Assembly (NCBI GenBank): GCA_030512295.1
Contig: JAULSR010000002.1
Coordinates: forward strand, 3,100,001-3,164,000
Source of the DNA: Bombardia bombarda
Taxonomy: Eukaryota; Ascomycota; Sordariomycetes; Sordariales; Lasiosphaeriaceae
Length of the DNA stretch: 64,000 bases
Reading direction: 5' to 3'
The notes beneath the pieces are model-generated. The model was given only the letters and a program-made list of their open reading frames with translations. It made no database searches and was not told where the DNA came from. This document shows positions 10,464 through 23,163 of the stretch, piece by piece (position 1 is the stretch's first letter; every line of letters starts with the position of its first letter). The position numbers and the translations under genes are program-made.

Positions 10464-13415
10464 TGTAAAAAAGGTCGAAACTCGGAAAAACGAATGAGGT
10501 TGGCTAGGAGCAAGCTGTGGGTGCTGGTGCGCTAGCGACGTCGCATATGCTGAAAGAGTGATGGAGTGGTTAAGTGATCAGTCATGGTTGCGGATTGCGG
10601 ATAGCTCCATGTGCACGACGCGAAAAACTGGAGGCGGGGCGGGCCATCCGTGGAGGGAAAGAGCATAATCACATGACCTGGTGTTTGTGGCTGGTGCCTG
10701 TGGAAAACACGACCTGGGGCTGGGGTTGTCTTTCCACTCAGGTTCCACTCCGTTACCTTACCCTTGACCGAGCCTCACCTTTTCAATCCGACAGAGAAAA
10801 ATTAGCCCTTTGACTTTTAAGCTTATCCTGCTTGCCTATCCTGTTTCGTTCCATTTTCTGCCCAGTAGGTAGGGATGAAGGCCTAAGATGTTTGATATGG
10901 AGGCATAATTGGGAAAATTGGTGTACGAATATAGATATTTGTTTAAGCACATGTTTCTCTTCAATCAACACAATAGGCCACTGTTGGATGGATGAAGGCT
11001 GTCTATAGCTCACGATTGCATGACAGCTACCTTTCTGAAATAGATGAGACTGAGGATTCCATCGAATCTGACAAGGACGCGTGGACTGATCCTTGTTGAG
11101 CTTGAGATAGAGGATCGCCATAACCAAGTGGCACAATGATTGAGGGGCGTCATAGTTATCATCGGATGTTGCCGTCGAAACGCTCGTGAGGTGGCCTCTT
11201 TGGGCACGTTGATATTCCCAAACAGAATGCATCCTTTGCGTCTCAGCTGTTTGAGGTCGAAATCACGTGAGGATTTCCGAGAGCCGCAGGCGCTTTCATG
11301 ATGAACAAAAGAAACTCTGCGAGACAGGGTAATAAATGAAGCATGGCGGGTAGGTGATCAATAAATCTCTGCTGGGCGGTGTTGGGGCCCCAAAGAGCAG
11401 ACACTCTGCAACCTTGACGGTCAGTCAGATGCTGAGTCTGAGTCGCGACTCAGGAAATTTGACAGAGGAGATTGACTTTGCTGCACATGTAAAGGGGGAC
11501 GCGCCGATGCAATATTTCGGTTCATTGCTGGCTTGTGCCAACCTGGCACCTACAGTAAGTACTAGTAGAGTACCTTGCAGCCTCCTGACTCACATGAACT
11601 GCGGTTGCCCCAACATGATCAAGACAGAAATAAAATACCAATTGCTCCCTTACCTCATGCATTCTTTTGTCCTTTTCTCGAACATGGGGGGAAGTGAAAA
11701 TAGAAGTGGAAGGAATTGGAGGAACAGGAGCCGTTCAGCTTGCTCCTATTCGTAGTACCAAGTCATTGGATTGGTTACGGATAGCACAGCACCTGACATT
11801 CGGGCCTCCTAATTAAGCTGCTCCCGACTACCAAGTTACCAACACCAATCCGTTGCCGTTGGGACGACAGCCTGGCAAGGCACCCCCTTTTTTTCCAATT
11901 CAACGTTCAACATGAGCACCAGGCACTCTGGTCAACCAGGATGCAGTTCTGACAGGCGGCGGCGGTTGGGACCCGAGGACCTTAATGGATTGGCTAATGA
12001 ATTGATCGGTCAAGCAATCCCACCAACCATTCAATTGAACCCCAGCCCCACCTGATTGAGCAAGAAACACCAAGACTCGGTGCACACTAGCATGTCCCCC
12101 GACGCGCTAAGATGCGCCACAGGCCAGCGGTTCAAGCGGGCGATCAGCGCTACGTTAGCGAATGACGGAACAAACAGTGAGCCGCGGCCGATCCCTCCCC
12201 TGGTCCCGTCCTTCCCTCCTGGGAAGCTCTGGCGAGCGATGCGAAGCCTGCCGGAGCTGGGGGCACGACGAGCCACTCAGAGCTTGCCGTCCGTGCCATC
12301 CATTGCAATCCGAATTGGCTCGATCCAGGCCTGGGCCTGGCCTGGCCGGCAAAGCCTGGGCGGGCTGCGTCGAACAGCACTTTCGCTCTCGTGAACTCGC
12401 AGCAAATTTAAAAGTCCTCAGCAATTACATTAGCACGCCTTTCCACACCGCCTATGCACTCACTGCTGCCAGTACGAAGTATACGGGATACGATGTACAG
12501 TACCTGATGGATGTGCCTGCGTGGTGGTCCTAGGTGGTGCTGGCGCTGCTGCTGGTTACTGTTCTCCTGACAAGCTGCTTCTATCTCTCTCCCCCCCCCA
12601 ATGTGCATCAAGGTACATCCATACCTACCGTACCTAATTGCGAGGTTACTGTCCTTGGCAGATCGGGGAGCCTACCTACCTTCCCATCCATACTCTGTAT
12701 ATACCTGCCTACAAACAGAACCTATTCTCGACCTAGAGACGCAGGGTAGCTGGAGGCGCTGCCAAGTAGCCGACATCGAAAGCGAAGGCGAGGTGTCCTC
12801 TCCGCCCGGGCCCATTTGCCTCGCAGACGGGGGCTGCGCAGATACGACGTGCAACTTTAATTCATCTCCCGGAGTCCTAGTGGAGGATTCCACATCTTTT
12901 TCTCGGGCGCTCCCTTTGTTGCGGACCGAAGGCAGAAAGGTGGGCTCCTTCCTGCAAGCCAACTGATCGTTTCTTTTTTAGAGCGTTGAGGTTAAAAAAG
13001 CTCCCTGGTACCCCTGTATTTTTTTTTCTTCCCTACCTGCCTGCCCTACCGGGACGAGACCGGGACTTGCAACCTCAGACTAGAGGGCAAGGGGGAGGAA
13101 AAAGAAACGTTCTGGGGCCAGAACGAGATACCCTCAAGGGGAGAGACAGAGAAAAAAAAAAAAACACCCCGTGCCCCATTAAATTCCCGGCCCCCTAGGA
13201 CACACCTGTTGTTCCCGAGCAGTTCCTCTCCCGGGCGGCTTTACATGCTCTCGAGAGCAATGCTCTTTGGAAGGAGCAATTGCTCAACCCACAGGTCGGA
13301 TTCTAACACCGGGGTGCCCTGAGATTTGTTTAGCTCCAGTTCCTTGTCTCCTCCCCCTCCCCGCCGCCGTGACCCTACTCGTTTTCCATACGTCTCGAGT
13401 TTTGCAACGGGCAGC
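10464..13415. other. long intergenic region
   Basis: About 3 kb between two divergent genes. Minus-strand and plus-strand frames of up to about 150 codons exist but lack motifs and proper starts. There is a GC-rich stretch of CCTGG repeats at about 12325-12365, T- and A-homopolymers near 13018 and 13150, and TACCTACC-type motifs at 12620-12710. The last part is the leader of the zinc-finger gene. No gene supported. Confidence 0.45.
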
Positions 13416-15700
13416 ATGGCGGAAACACCAAAGCATCCCGTCGTCGACTCGAGCATCGGCACGCCCAAAGCTGTCAAGGACAAGAAGTGCCCCTTCTGCC
13501 AACAGGCCTTCACGTCTTCCTCCCTCGGCCGCCATCTTGACCTCTACATCAAAGAGAAAAACCCCAAACCACCGGATGGAGTGCACAATGTGGAGGATAT
13601 CCTGAGGCTCCGGGGCAATGTCACTAGGCGACACCCTAAAGGGCCGTTTGCTCGCCGTGGCACTTCGACTTCTGCGGGAACACCGACAGCGGCATCCAGG
13701 AGGAGTCCTGGCTCCGAAGAAGCAGAATCTTCAACATTCCGATCCCCTACCTCTGCGAAGGAGAGCACACAATCCGCCACGCAAGCCGGGGACAGATTCG
13801 GGAGAAACTATCCCTTCAATACACCATGGGAGGCCACCGGGGTTATCAACGACATTGCACCCAAAGGGGCTGAAGGGGGAAGGACGAGTCGCGGGGATGG
13901 TGTCGTGGAGACTTCCAAACCCCTACCTCCCTCTCAACGGGCCGTAGATCGACAAGCGCTGAAGCAGTCTCTGGACTCTAGACAGCAGGTTCAGGATGCT
14001 TTGGACACGGCAAAGGCTGCGGAGCTGGCATTGCGAGAGTTGCTTAGTTCGTGGAGGGCTGCCAAGTCTGTCTCCCTACCGCTCCAGTCTGTTATTTCCT
14101 GCTGCTCGTTACTGACTCTCTTCTCAGGCAGCAAGTTGACATGAACTCAATGCCGTTCGATTTCGATCCCCTGTCACTCGATTTTCCAGCCCTGACACTC
14201 CAGTGCCTTGAGCCACCGCCGACCCTTTTCTCCTCTATATCTCATTCGACTCCTACCTCGTGGTCGATAGCACCCCCTGGCTCGACCCAACTGGAGGCGT
14301 TGAAGGCATACTTCAAAGAAGAGTTTAGGAAGTTCAGGGTCACTTGTGCTCTCGCCACCACTGCAGCCAGCGAAGATCTCACATATCCACCGTCGACAGC
14401 CATATTTACTCCCGACACGAGTGAGGCCATACGCAGGGCAGAGAAGACAGCCGATAATCTAGAGAAGCAAGTATTTGAGCACATGCAAAGTTCGTACAAT
14501 ATTTGGGAAAGTCTTCTACTAGCACAACGGGAGAAGCTGTGGACGTTGGAACTTGCACGAAGTGTTGGACGGAAACAAAAAGAAACAGACAAGCTCAAAG
14601 AAGTCCAGCAGGGCCTCAAACAGGAAATGGGCAACCTCAGAACCCAGATTGAACACCTCAATCGACTGCAGCAACCGCGGGAGTTCAAGATAATGTCACC
14701 CGCGACTGTAGCCGTGGACCAAAGGCTAGTGGACTATATGCAAGATGAAGTGGCAGTACATAAGAAACGGATCGTCGGGTTTCATATTGGTGATCGCCAC
14801 TCGGACCTCAACACAGTTGTCTCAACTGCCATTGACCGGTGGAAGAATGTCATTGTGTCGTCCCGCTCTGCCACCTCCGGGTTACAAGCTCAACGCCCCT
14901 TGGACAGTATAGCCACGGGGGGTTCTATGTCGAAAACGACAGGGAGTGCGGTGGCGAACGTCAACGCGACACCTGAACAGACTCAATCAGCACAAACACA
15001 ACAGCAGCAGCAGCAGCCGCCGCAGCGACGACAGTCAACTTCGGGTAATCGGAAGTCCTCCCAAGCAAGTCACCCCTCTACAACAGGCTCAACCTTTCCG
15101 GCGCCGGCTGTATCAGCTACCCCGACTGACACGCCTTCCAACAACATCCAAGCCTCCGCACCGCCCACAACAGCCACTCCCAGCGCCGCAGCATCAGTAA
15201 GCGCCGACGAAGAAGAGGATATGGAGATGAGTGATCAAGACGCCGATGCAGACGCCGATGCAGATGCGGATGCGGATGCCGACGCCGACGCTGATGCTGA
15301 AATGGATGATGACAGCTTCACCCCTGTGATAAGAACGCCAGTGGACAGTGCCCAGCCTCAGCAGCGACAGCAGCATCAGATGCAACCACAACTCACTGCC
15401 CTGTCCCCACAGCAGAGAACTCCGCTTGACATTTCTCGGACCCGGGACGGAGCACAACCTCGGTATCCCCAGCAAAATGCTAAGCCCAGTGGTACTAGCA
15501 GCAATCGGAGCGTCTCGAACAGAGGGGGTTCAACGGCACGCGACAATGCCAGTACGAACAACCGATCTATAAGCAACAATGTCGCATTGCAAACCCATCT
15601 TACTCATAATATCGCGGCCTATAGCCATGGAAGGGTCCCGCATTCTGACATGGCCATGATGCAAAGTGTTTCTGGGGGCGAGACTATGTATCTTGATTAG
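13416..15700 (+). CDS. zinc-finger protein of unknown function with Asp-Ala repeat
   Basis: Two exons, 13416-14065 and 14128-15700; 740 residues. The intron uses a weak donor (GTCTGT) but a good branch site (CTGAC) and a CAG acceptor, giving the continuous RAAKQQVDMNSMPF. Near the N-terminus is a CxxC-x-H motif (KKCPFCQQAFTSSSLGRHLDLY), like a UBZ/C2HC finger. It is followed by KNPKPPDGVHNVEDILRLRG, which I recall as a block shared by fungal orthologues. The middle contains helical, probably coiled-coil segments (KEVQQGLKQEMGNLRTQIEHL). The C-terminal third is Gln/Ser/Pro-rich and includes about 11 Asp-Ala pairs. No enzymatic motif is seen; DNA, RNA or ubiquitin binding are all possible. The TTG-started extension upstream is ignored in favour of the ATG. 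Confidence 0.8.
15238..15303 (+). repeat. GAYGCN hexamer repeat coding (Asp-Ala)n
   Basis: About eleven degenerate copies of GAC/T-GCN inside the second exon of the zinc-finger gene, coding alternating Asp-Ala and followed by EMDDD. The third positions vary, so the array is not a fresh microsatellite. Confidence 0.85.
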
Positions 15701-16679
15701 AACTCTGACGACTACCTGCTTTTGAAAGAACTACTGTTATTTGCTGAAAGAATAGCAACAGCAGCAAGCAGAAATGAATCGTCTCAGCTACCAGGCCCAG
15801 ATCGTGATGGCCCCTGTGGGCCAGATATCTGAATTTATACAGTAGCAACTCTTCCAAGGCGGTGGAATGGGGATTGCCCCAATCAATGGTTAACAAAATA
15901 TGTGTCTTTTGCATATAAATATCTTTTGGATTTGGATCGCGGCGATAAAAACTGAGCAATGAAGCGTTCGATAAGCGTGGTATGATCCGCTTTATGAGGG
16001 GGAAAGGCGAGGGGAAAGCTGAAGCCGATGCTGATAGTTATTTTGAGAGACGTAAGGTAGCTTATAAAATCATGTGTTACTATGTATAAGCGCTCATCGA
16101 ACGAGTCCCTATCTACTTTATTACTGTCCTTTGACCCCGCCATGCGCGTGATTTACATTCTCTTCATAACTCATGTAGTCAAATGGTGACCAAGTGAGTT
16201 TATGGTTATCTAAGTATATGAACTCTCGGGTTATGTTGACACCTGGTTGTTGGTTTGTTCCGTACTACGTACTCACATTGGTAGAAATAAAAAGGGGGAA
16301 TTGATTGGAGGGGTCAAGATTTACCAAGACACCCGCCCTCAGGGAGCCCCCTGAAGACCCTAACATCCTTGCGCTTACCCCTACAGCGCCAAGACAGCCG
16401 CTCCAAATTGTGGCTGTTCCAGCGATTCCCCCATACTCGAGCCACCACACAAGCCACAGGCGGCCTGTCCACTGACGTTTGACTCACCCCTCAATTAAGT
16501 CGTAGTGACTCAAAAAACTTTACCCCGCTGTGGATTGTTCAATTGGGTTTCGACGGCTGTTTCTGCCCGCCAAAAATTCTAAACCCCCCTTCCAGCACAC
16601 AGACTCGTCGAAACTTGCGATTGCAGCTGTCCCCTAGTTACAGATTCCCGACTGCACACCACAATCAACAACAGCAAAA
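15701..16679. other. intergenic, KRS promoter side
   Basis: 3' flank of the zinc-finger gene followed by the 5' region of the lysyl-tRNA synthetase gene. The end is C-rich with CAACAACAGCAAAA just before the ATG at 16680. No further gene seen. Confidence 0.5.
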
Positions 16680-19600
16680 ATGGCCGACTCCTCGAGCGCC
16701 CCGGCGCCGGCGCCCCCGACCGAAGAGCTGAGCAACCTCCACCTCGACGAGGTCACGGGCGAGCGTGTCTCCAAGACGGAGCTCAAGAAGCGCCAGAAGC
16801 AGTACAAGAAGGAGGCCGACAAGGCTGCCAAGGCTGCCGCCGCCCCGCCCAAGCCTGAGGGCTCCAGCAAGCCGAAGAACAACGCCGGCGAGGAGGAGAA
16901 GGACTTAAACCCGAACCAGTATCACGAGATCCGAACCCGACACATCAACGAGCGTATGGCCGCCTCCCTCTTGTATCTCACACACTCATCTGCCCCTAGC
17001 AGCTCAAGTGGGGGAAGATTGTTGAAGCAATGCTGACCTGGATCACCTACATGGTACACAGTCCTCAAGAACCCCGAGACCAACCCCTACCCCACAAGTT
17101 CTCGGTCACGTACGACGACTCCAAGTTCTTCGAGGAGTTTGGCCACCTCAAGTCAGGCGAGACGGACGAGACCAAGGAGATCAGAATCGCCGGCCGCATC
17201 TACAACAAGCGCGCCAGCGGGTCCAAGCTGATCTTCTATGGTGAGTTTCCATCATCGCCCACCACCATTCGGCTTTCTTGTTCGCCAAGTTATTAACCGG
17301 CCCCTTCCCTCCCCCACAGACATCCGCACCTCCGCCGACACCGTCAGCATCGGCACCCAGCTGCAAGTCGTCTGCCAGGCGCAGCTGATCAAGGAGGGCA
17401 GCTCGTTCGAGAAGCAGCACGAGAACCTCCGCCGCGGCGACGTGATCGGAATCGTCGGCCATGCCGGACGCACCAACCCCAAGAACAAGCTGGCCGAGGG
17501 CAAGGAGGGCGAGCTGTCCATCTTCGCGTCCGAGATCATCCTGCTCAGTCCCTGCCTGCACATGCTGCCCAGCGTGCGCTTCCCCTTTGCCGACAGCGAG
17601 CAGAGGGCCCGCATGAGGTATCTCGACATGTTGTGGAACGACAAGACGCGCGAGGCCCTGTGGCAGCGCAGCAGGATGGTGCGCTTCATTAGAGAGTGTA
17701 AGAAAACTATGAATATGCATGAGATATCTGGCGTGTCTAACATATTGGCGTAGTCTTCCACGAGCGACGATTCATCGAGGTTGAGACCCCTATGATGCAC
17801 GCCATTGCTGGTGGAGCTACTGCTGTAAGTGTGAAGCTGAGAAAAAAAAACCCTCCGAGCTCGGCCCCTTTAATTTAGGGGCCGGGGTTAGGGTTACATA
17901 GAGTATGATATGACGTACTGACTGGGATTGTGATAGCTTCCGTTTACTACGCATCATAACGACTTGGACATGGACATGTTCATGAGAGTAGCACCCGAGC
18001 TTTGTAAGTCATTAACTGCGTTTTGTTCTTGTCTTTCCAGCTGTTTATCATGGCAGATTTGCTAACGTTTACAACAAATAGTCCTCAAGAAGATGATTGT
18101 TGGCCAGTTCGGCAAGGTGTAAGTCAGTTGGCGATCTTGTTTCGTGCAACTACTAACTGCCTGACCAGCTTTGAGCTTGGAAAGAACTTCAGAAACGAGG
18201 GCATCGATCTTACCCATGTGAGTGTTTTGGATCAAGACCTACATCAGGTCGATCTCATACTCTGAACAGAGCGCTGACAATTCCTCAGAACCCCGAATTC
18301 ACGTCTTGTGGTATGATACCTTCTGATTATTCCTTAATTCTGGAATGAGAATTCGGAATTTCTCTGTTGAGTCAAGTGTCACTAACATCAGACCCGTATA
18401 GAATTCTACTGGGCTTATGCCGATGTTGTGTGTATTTCCTTACTCCTCTGTCGTGATCGATTAGCTAACTGGTGTTTTAGTATGATGTGATGGTAAGACA
18501 CGCTCTTTATCGTTCTCTACTTAGAGTAGTGGGCCGTTTGCTATTGTGCGCTAGTACTGACCGAATAAACAGGCCTTAACCGAGGAGTTGGTCTCATCCC
18601 TCGTCCTGCAGCTCACTGGTTCTTACAAGACCAAGTTCACGACTCAACACGGCGAAGTGTACGATGTCAACTGGGAGGCCCCATGGCGTCGGGTTGAGAT
18701 GATGTATGTGACAAACTCTTCCATGCCTCTTGTCATTGGCTAACGACCGTAACTACAGCCCCGAGCTTGAGAGAGCTACTGGAGAGAAGTTCCCGCCGTT
18801 TGAGGAGCTTCACACCGATGCCACCAACGAGTTCCTCCGGAACGTTTGCAAGAAGATGAACGTTGAGTGCCCGCCGCCGTTCACCAACGCCCGCATGATC
18901 GATAAGCTCACCGGAGAGTTCATCGAGAACACTTGCGTCAACCCTACATTTATCAGTCAGTAACGGTGCTGTACCCACCATCAAAGCAATGCTGACAATA
19001 ACTCTAGTGGAGCACCCCCAGATGATGAGCCCGTTGGCCAAGTATCACAGATCCAAGAAGGGACTCTGTGAAAGATTTGAGTAAGTTTGTGGCTGAAATC
19101 GACGCATTCGTGCTGTACTGTTCTTGCGACTAGGTATTGGATGCTAACGAGTCTGTAGGGCATTTGTTTGCAAGAAGGTTCGTTCAATTTTGACAACTGT
19201 CTCTGATCTAATGACATTCCGACGTCCAGTCAGAGGCGGTATGTATGTTGAAGATGCTGACTTGTACATTTGTAGGAAATTGCCAATGCGTACACTGAGT
19301 TGAACAACCCCTTTGACCAGAGACTCAGATTTGAGGAGCAGGCTCGCCAGAAGGATGCCGGAGATGACGAGGCGTAAGTATTTGCTCCACGCTCGGGACA
19401 ACACTGTCAACAGCAATTCCGCAACAACTTTCACCGAAGGATAATTCTTGCCTACTGTGATGCTGATCATGAATTTTAGCCAACTTGTCGACGAGAGCTT
19501 CTTGAATGCCCTCGAGTACGGCTGTATGTATCCTCTTTGGTTCCTACATAAAATTGATGAGGCTAACACACGTGATTCAGTGCCGCCAACTGGAGGATGG

Positions 19601-19888
19601 GGTCTTGGTATTGATCGTCTTGCTATGGTAAGAATCCTGCAGTCTTATAAAACATCGCAGGTCAAACTAACACAACGCTTCAGTTCATCACCAACAACTA
19701 CTCCATCAGAGAGGTTTTGGCCTTCCCATTCCTCCGCGAGGACAAGCAGCAGCAAGGAAAGGAGAAGTTTGCTGCTGAGATTGTCAACGTGGAGCCCCTC
19801 CCTGTCGAGGGCATCCGTAGGTCATCCACTGACCGATCCCCCTAGTTATGCAATGCTGATATGACGTTTCATTATAGCTCACAAGTAG
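16680..19888 (+). CDS. KRS1: lysyl-tRNA synthetase, class II, cytoplasmic
   Basis: Charges tRNA-Lys. I read 19 exons: 16680-16953, 17062-17240, 17320-17697, 17754-17824, 17937-18003, 18082-18118, 18169-18217, 18289-18310, 18402-18427, 18481-18492, 18573-18703, 18759-18955, 19008-19080, 19159-19177, 19276-19373, 19480-19523, 19581-19627, 19684-19816, 19878-19888. The N-terminus is a Lys/Ala-rich helix. An OB-fold anticodon domain follows (KEIRIAGRIYNKRASGSKL). Catalytic motif 1 is HERRFIEVETPMMHAIAGGAT, motif 2 FRNEGIDLTHNPEFTSCEFYWAY and motif 3 GGWGLGIDRLAM. The exons total 1868 nt, one short of a multiple of three. The frame breaks in exon 2 between KNPETNPYP and HKFSVTYDD, where a run of four C (17090-17093) should be five; the expected product is about 622 residues. 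A sequence error is likelier than a dead essential gene. Confidence 0.92.
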
Positions 19889-20753
19889 ACAGAGGAAAAG
19901 AAGGAGCAGGAACAGGAACATAGTGAGCCAAAAAGGATGCCGTGGGCCCCGTTCCTAGCCGGGGCATCCGCGCTGGCATGGTTAGTGCTACGTGTGAAGA
20001 CTCGACAACATTGAGGGAAAACGTGACGTCGCGTGACAATTGAGAATAGTAGCATGATAGATTCTATACCACAGCACAAAGGTGAATGACAGGCCTCATT
20101 GTTTACTGTCAATACATTTGGATGAAGTGAATACAAGAAAAATGCCAGTGGCGAGCTATGTAGCAACTAACACCAGTTGGTCGGTCTATTCCAAATAGAC
20201 CTCCACTGTCAACAGTTCCCCCTTTTCTTTTTTTCATCATGCATAACCCCAACCCTCCAATGTGCCAAGAGCAAGAATCGATCATCAATCATCAACCGCC
20301 CGCCACAACCAACCATTCAGCAACCATCAACCAGTTTGTGAAACCAAGATTCATGTCAAATAATACTTTAAGGTAAAGACGTGACATAAAATGGCACAAC
20401 CAACTTAAATATTATACGCGCATCCACACTTCACATAGACCAAAACAATGCACCATGGATTGGTTGATGGGTAGGTAATTCTGTATAGATCATGGGGTTA
20501 TGTGTATACTTTACAAACGTGCGAAATTTCTCAATCGCACTAGAACTAGTGTCTGTCTTCATTTGATTTGATGCCGACTCCATGCCCGTCTCACACACCC
20601 TCCAAACACCGATGAACAACACAAAGGCACAAGGCAAATACGCGAGAGTGAGAAAAAGGTGGTTCTAACTGAGAAACCCCCAGCAATAACAACCAAAAAA
20701 ACAGCCTTCTTTTAAATGCCAACAACAGAGAGAAAAATGGGGAATCTATGGTA
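19889..20753. other. convergent 3' flanks
   Basis: Region between the convergent stops of KRS1 and kar2. It is AT-rich with several short A/T runs and contains no supported gene. Confidence 0.5.
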
Positions 20754-23163
20754 TTAGAGCTCATCGTGGCTCGCAGGCTCGTCATCCTCGGCACCTCCGG
20801 GTCCGCCTTGGCTGTAAAGCTTGCTTGTGATGGGGTAGGCCACGTTGGACAGCTTCTCCTTCTGCTCGTCGAACTCCTCTGCTGTGGCAGTGGCGGCTGG
20901 AAATAAGAGTTAGCATAATGCATTATTGCAAGCAGTGTGATGGGTGACGAAAACTTACCATTCTCCTCAAGCCAGTCCTGGGTCTCCTTGACAGCGTCAA
21001 GGATGGACTCCTTGTCCTCGTCATCAATCTTGCCACCGAGACCCTCTTCATCGTTGACCTGGTTCTTCAGGCTGAAAGCGTAGTTCTCAAGACCGTTGCG
21101 AGACTCAATACGCTCACGGGTGGCCTTGTCCTCCTCGGCGTACTTCTCGGCCTCGGCAACCATGCGGTCAATCTCCTCCTGGGTAAGGCGGCCCTTGTCG
21201 TTGGTGATGGTGATGGACTCTGCCTTGCCAGTGCCCTTGTCGTGGGCAGAGACCTTGAGGATTCCATTGGCGTCGAGCTCGAACGAAACCTCAATCTGGG
21301 GGACACCGCGGGGAGCGGGGGGGATGCCGGTAAGCTCGAACTTTCCGAGGAGATTGTTGTCCTTAGTCATCGAGCGCTCGCCCTCGTAGACCTGGATGAG
21401 GACCACGGGCTGGTTATCGGCAGCGGTGGAGAAGATCTGGCTCTTGCGGGTAGGAATGGGGGTGTTACGGGGGATCAACTTGGTCATGACACCGCCCGTG
21501 GTTTCAATTCCGAGAGTCAGGGGGTTGACATCCATGAGAACGACATCCTCGGTACCCTCCTCACCGCTCAAGACACCAGCCTGGACAGCGGCGCCGAAAG
21601 CGACGGCCTCGTCGGGGTTGATACCCTTGCTGGCCTTCTTGCCGTTGAAGAATTCCTCAATAAGGGCCACAACCTTGGGAATACGGGTGGAACCACCGAC
21701 AAGGACAATATCGTCAATCTCCGACTTGGAGACCTTGGCATCCTTGAGAACCTGCTCAACAGGCTTGATGGTCTTCTTGAAGAGATCGCTGTTGAGCTCC
21801 TCGAACTTGGCGCGGGTCAGAGTCTCGCTGAAATCATTGCCGCCAAACAGGGACTCGATCTCAATGCGGGTGGACATCTGGCTCGACAGCGTACGCTTGG
21901 CCTTCTCGGCCTCACGCTTAAGCTTGCCCATGGCCTTGAGGTCGGTGCTGACGTCGACACCGTGCTTCTTGTTGAAGGTCTTGGCAAAGTGGTTGATGAC
22001 GCGCTGATCAAAGTCCTCACCTCCGAGATGGGTGTCACCTGCAGTAGCAAGGACCTCGAAGACACCCTGATCGATGGACAGGAGGGAGACATCGAAGGTA
22101 CCACCACCGAGATCGTAGACAATGATTTGACGCTCGCCATCGGTCTTGTCCAGGCCGTACGCAAGAGCGGCGGCGGTGGGCTCGTTGACAATGCGGAGGA
22201 CGTTGAGGCCGGCGATCATACCGGCATCCTTGGTGGCCTGGCGCTGGTTGTCGTTGAAGTAGGCGGGAACGGTGACGACGGCGTGGGTGACCTTCTTTCC
22301 GAGGTAGGCCTCGGCGGTCTCCTTCATCTTGCCAAGAATCATGGCGGAAACTTCCTCGGGGGAGAAAGTCTTCTCGGCGCCATCAACCTGAACCTTGACA
22401 ACGGGCTTATCGTTCTTGGAAACGACCCTGGAGAAGCTTGGTCAGCAGCTAAACTCAAGCTGAGCCATGTATTATGGCAGGCGGTATTAGAAATGCAACG
22501 TACTTGAAGGGGAAGTGCTTGATGTCAGACTGAACATCCTTCTCAGTGAACTTGCGACCGATCAGACGCTTGATGTCGAAGATGGTGTTGGTGGGGTTCG
22601 CGGCGGCCTGGTTCTTGGCTGCGTCTCCGACCAATCTCTCGTCCTCGGTGAAAGCGACATAGGAAGGGGTAATACGGTTTCCTGGCATGTGTTAGCCTCC
22701 GGATTTATTGCTGCGATTGACAGGGCGACAGAGGTATTCGCCCGCGAATGCTTCGTACCTTGATCGTTGACGAGAATCTCAACCTTGCCCTTTTGCATCA
22801 CACCAACACAGCTTTGTAAAACGTTAGCCTTCTGTCATCATATTCCATTCGTAGACAATTCGACGCCGAATACGGAGAACGTCGGAGAGATGTCGCGATT
22901 CGTTGGAACTCAACTTACGAGTAGGTGGTGCCGAGATCCTGCAAGGTGACCTGTTAGCCAGCTATCCTTTTTGGGGATCGCGACAAGTCCAGCAATGCTG
23001 GGCAGGACGGGGAGCTAGAGCTGCAACTTACAATACCAATGACGGTGCCATACTCGGAGACATCGTCAGCTCTGACCTGCTGGACGAGGCCAGCGGAGAA
23101 CAGAAAGGCAAACAAGCCAATAATGCTGAGGCCAAGGGCCCAGCTTCGCGACCGAGGCTCCAT
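20754..23163 (-). CDS. kar2: ER Hsp70 chaperone BiP/Kar2
   Basis: Six exons on the minus strand: 23163-23032, 22938-22919, 22811-22759, 22681-22504, 22427-20959, 20896-20754; 664 residues. The protein starts with a signal peptide (hydrophobic LGLSIIGLFAFLFSAGL, likely cut after VRA) and ends in the ER-retention motif HDEL. Hsp70 signatures are intact: IDLGTTYSCVGV, VYDLGGGTFDVSLL and VLVGGSTRIPKV, followed by the substrate-binding domain (NPLTLGIET). A 20-nt exon encodes only DLGTTYS. The ATPase drives folding, translocation and ER-associated degradation in the ER lumen and is normally induced by the unfolded protein response. The long frame on the opposite strand is the well-known antisense shadow of Hsp70 genes. 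Confidence 0.97.

Noticed and set aside
10783..11232. 149-codon minus-strand frame in the long intergenic region
   Set aside because: No ATG context, domain or codon bias comparable to neighbours; kept as non-coding.
17698..19877. Idea that the exon-rich part of KRS is a degenerate pseudogene
   Set aside because: All later splice junctions keep frame and all three class II catalytic motifs are intact; only one base is missing, in a C-run.
21242..22507. 421-codon open frame on the plus strand opposite BiP
   Set aside because: It is the known codon-bias shadow antisense to Hsp70 genes; it crosses real kar2 introns and has no motif of its own.
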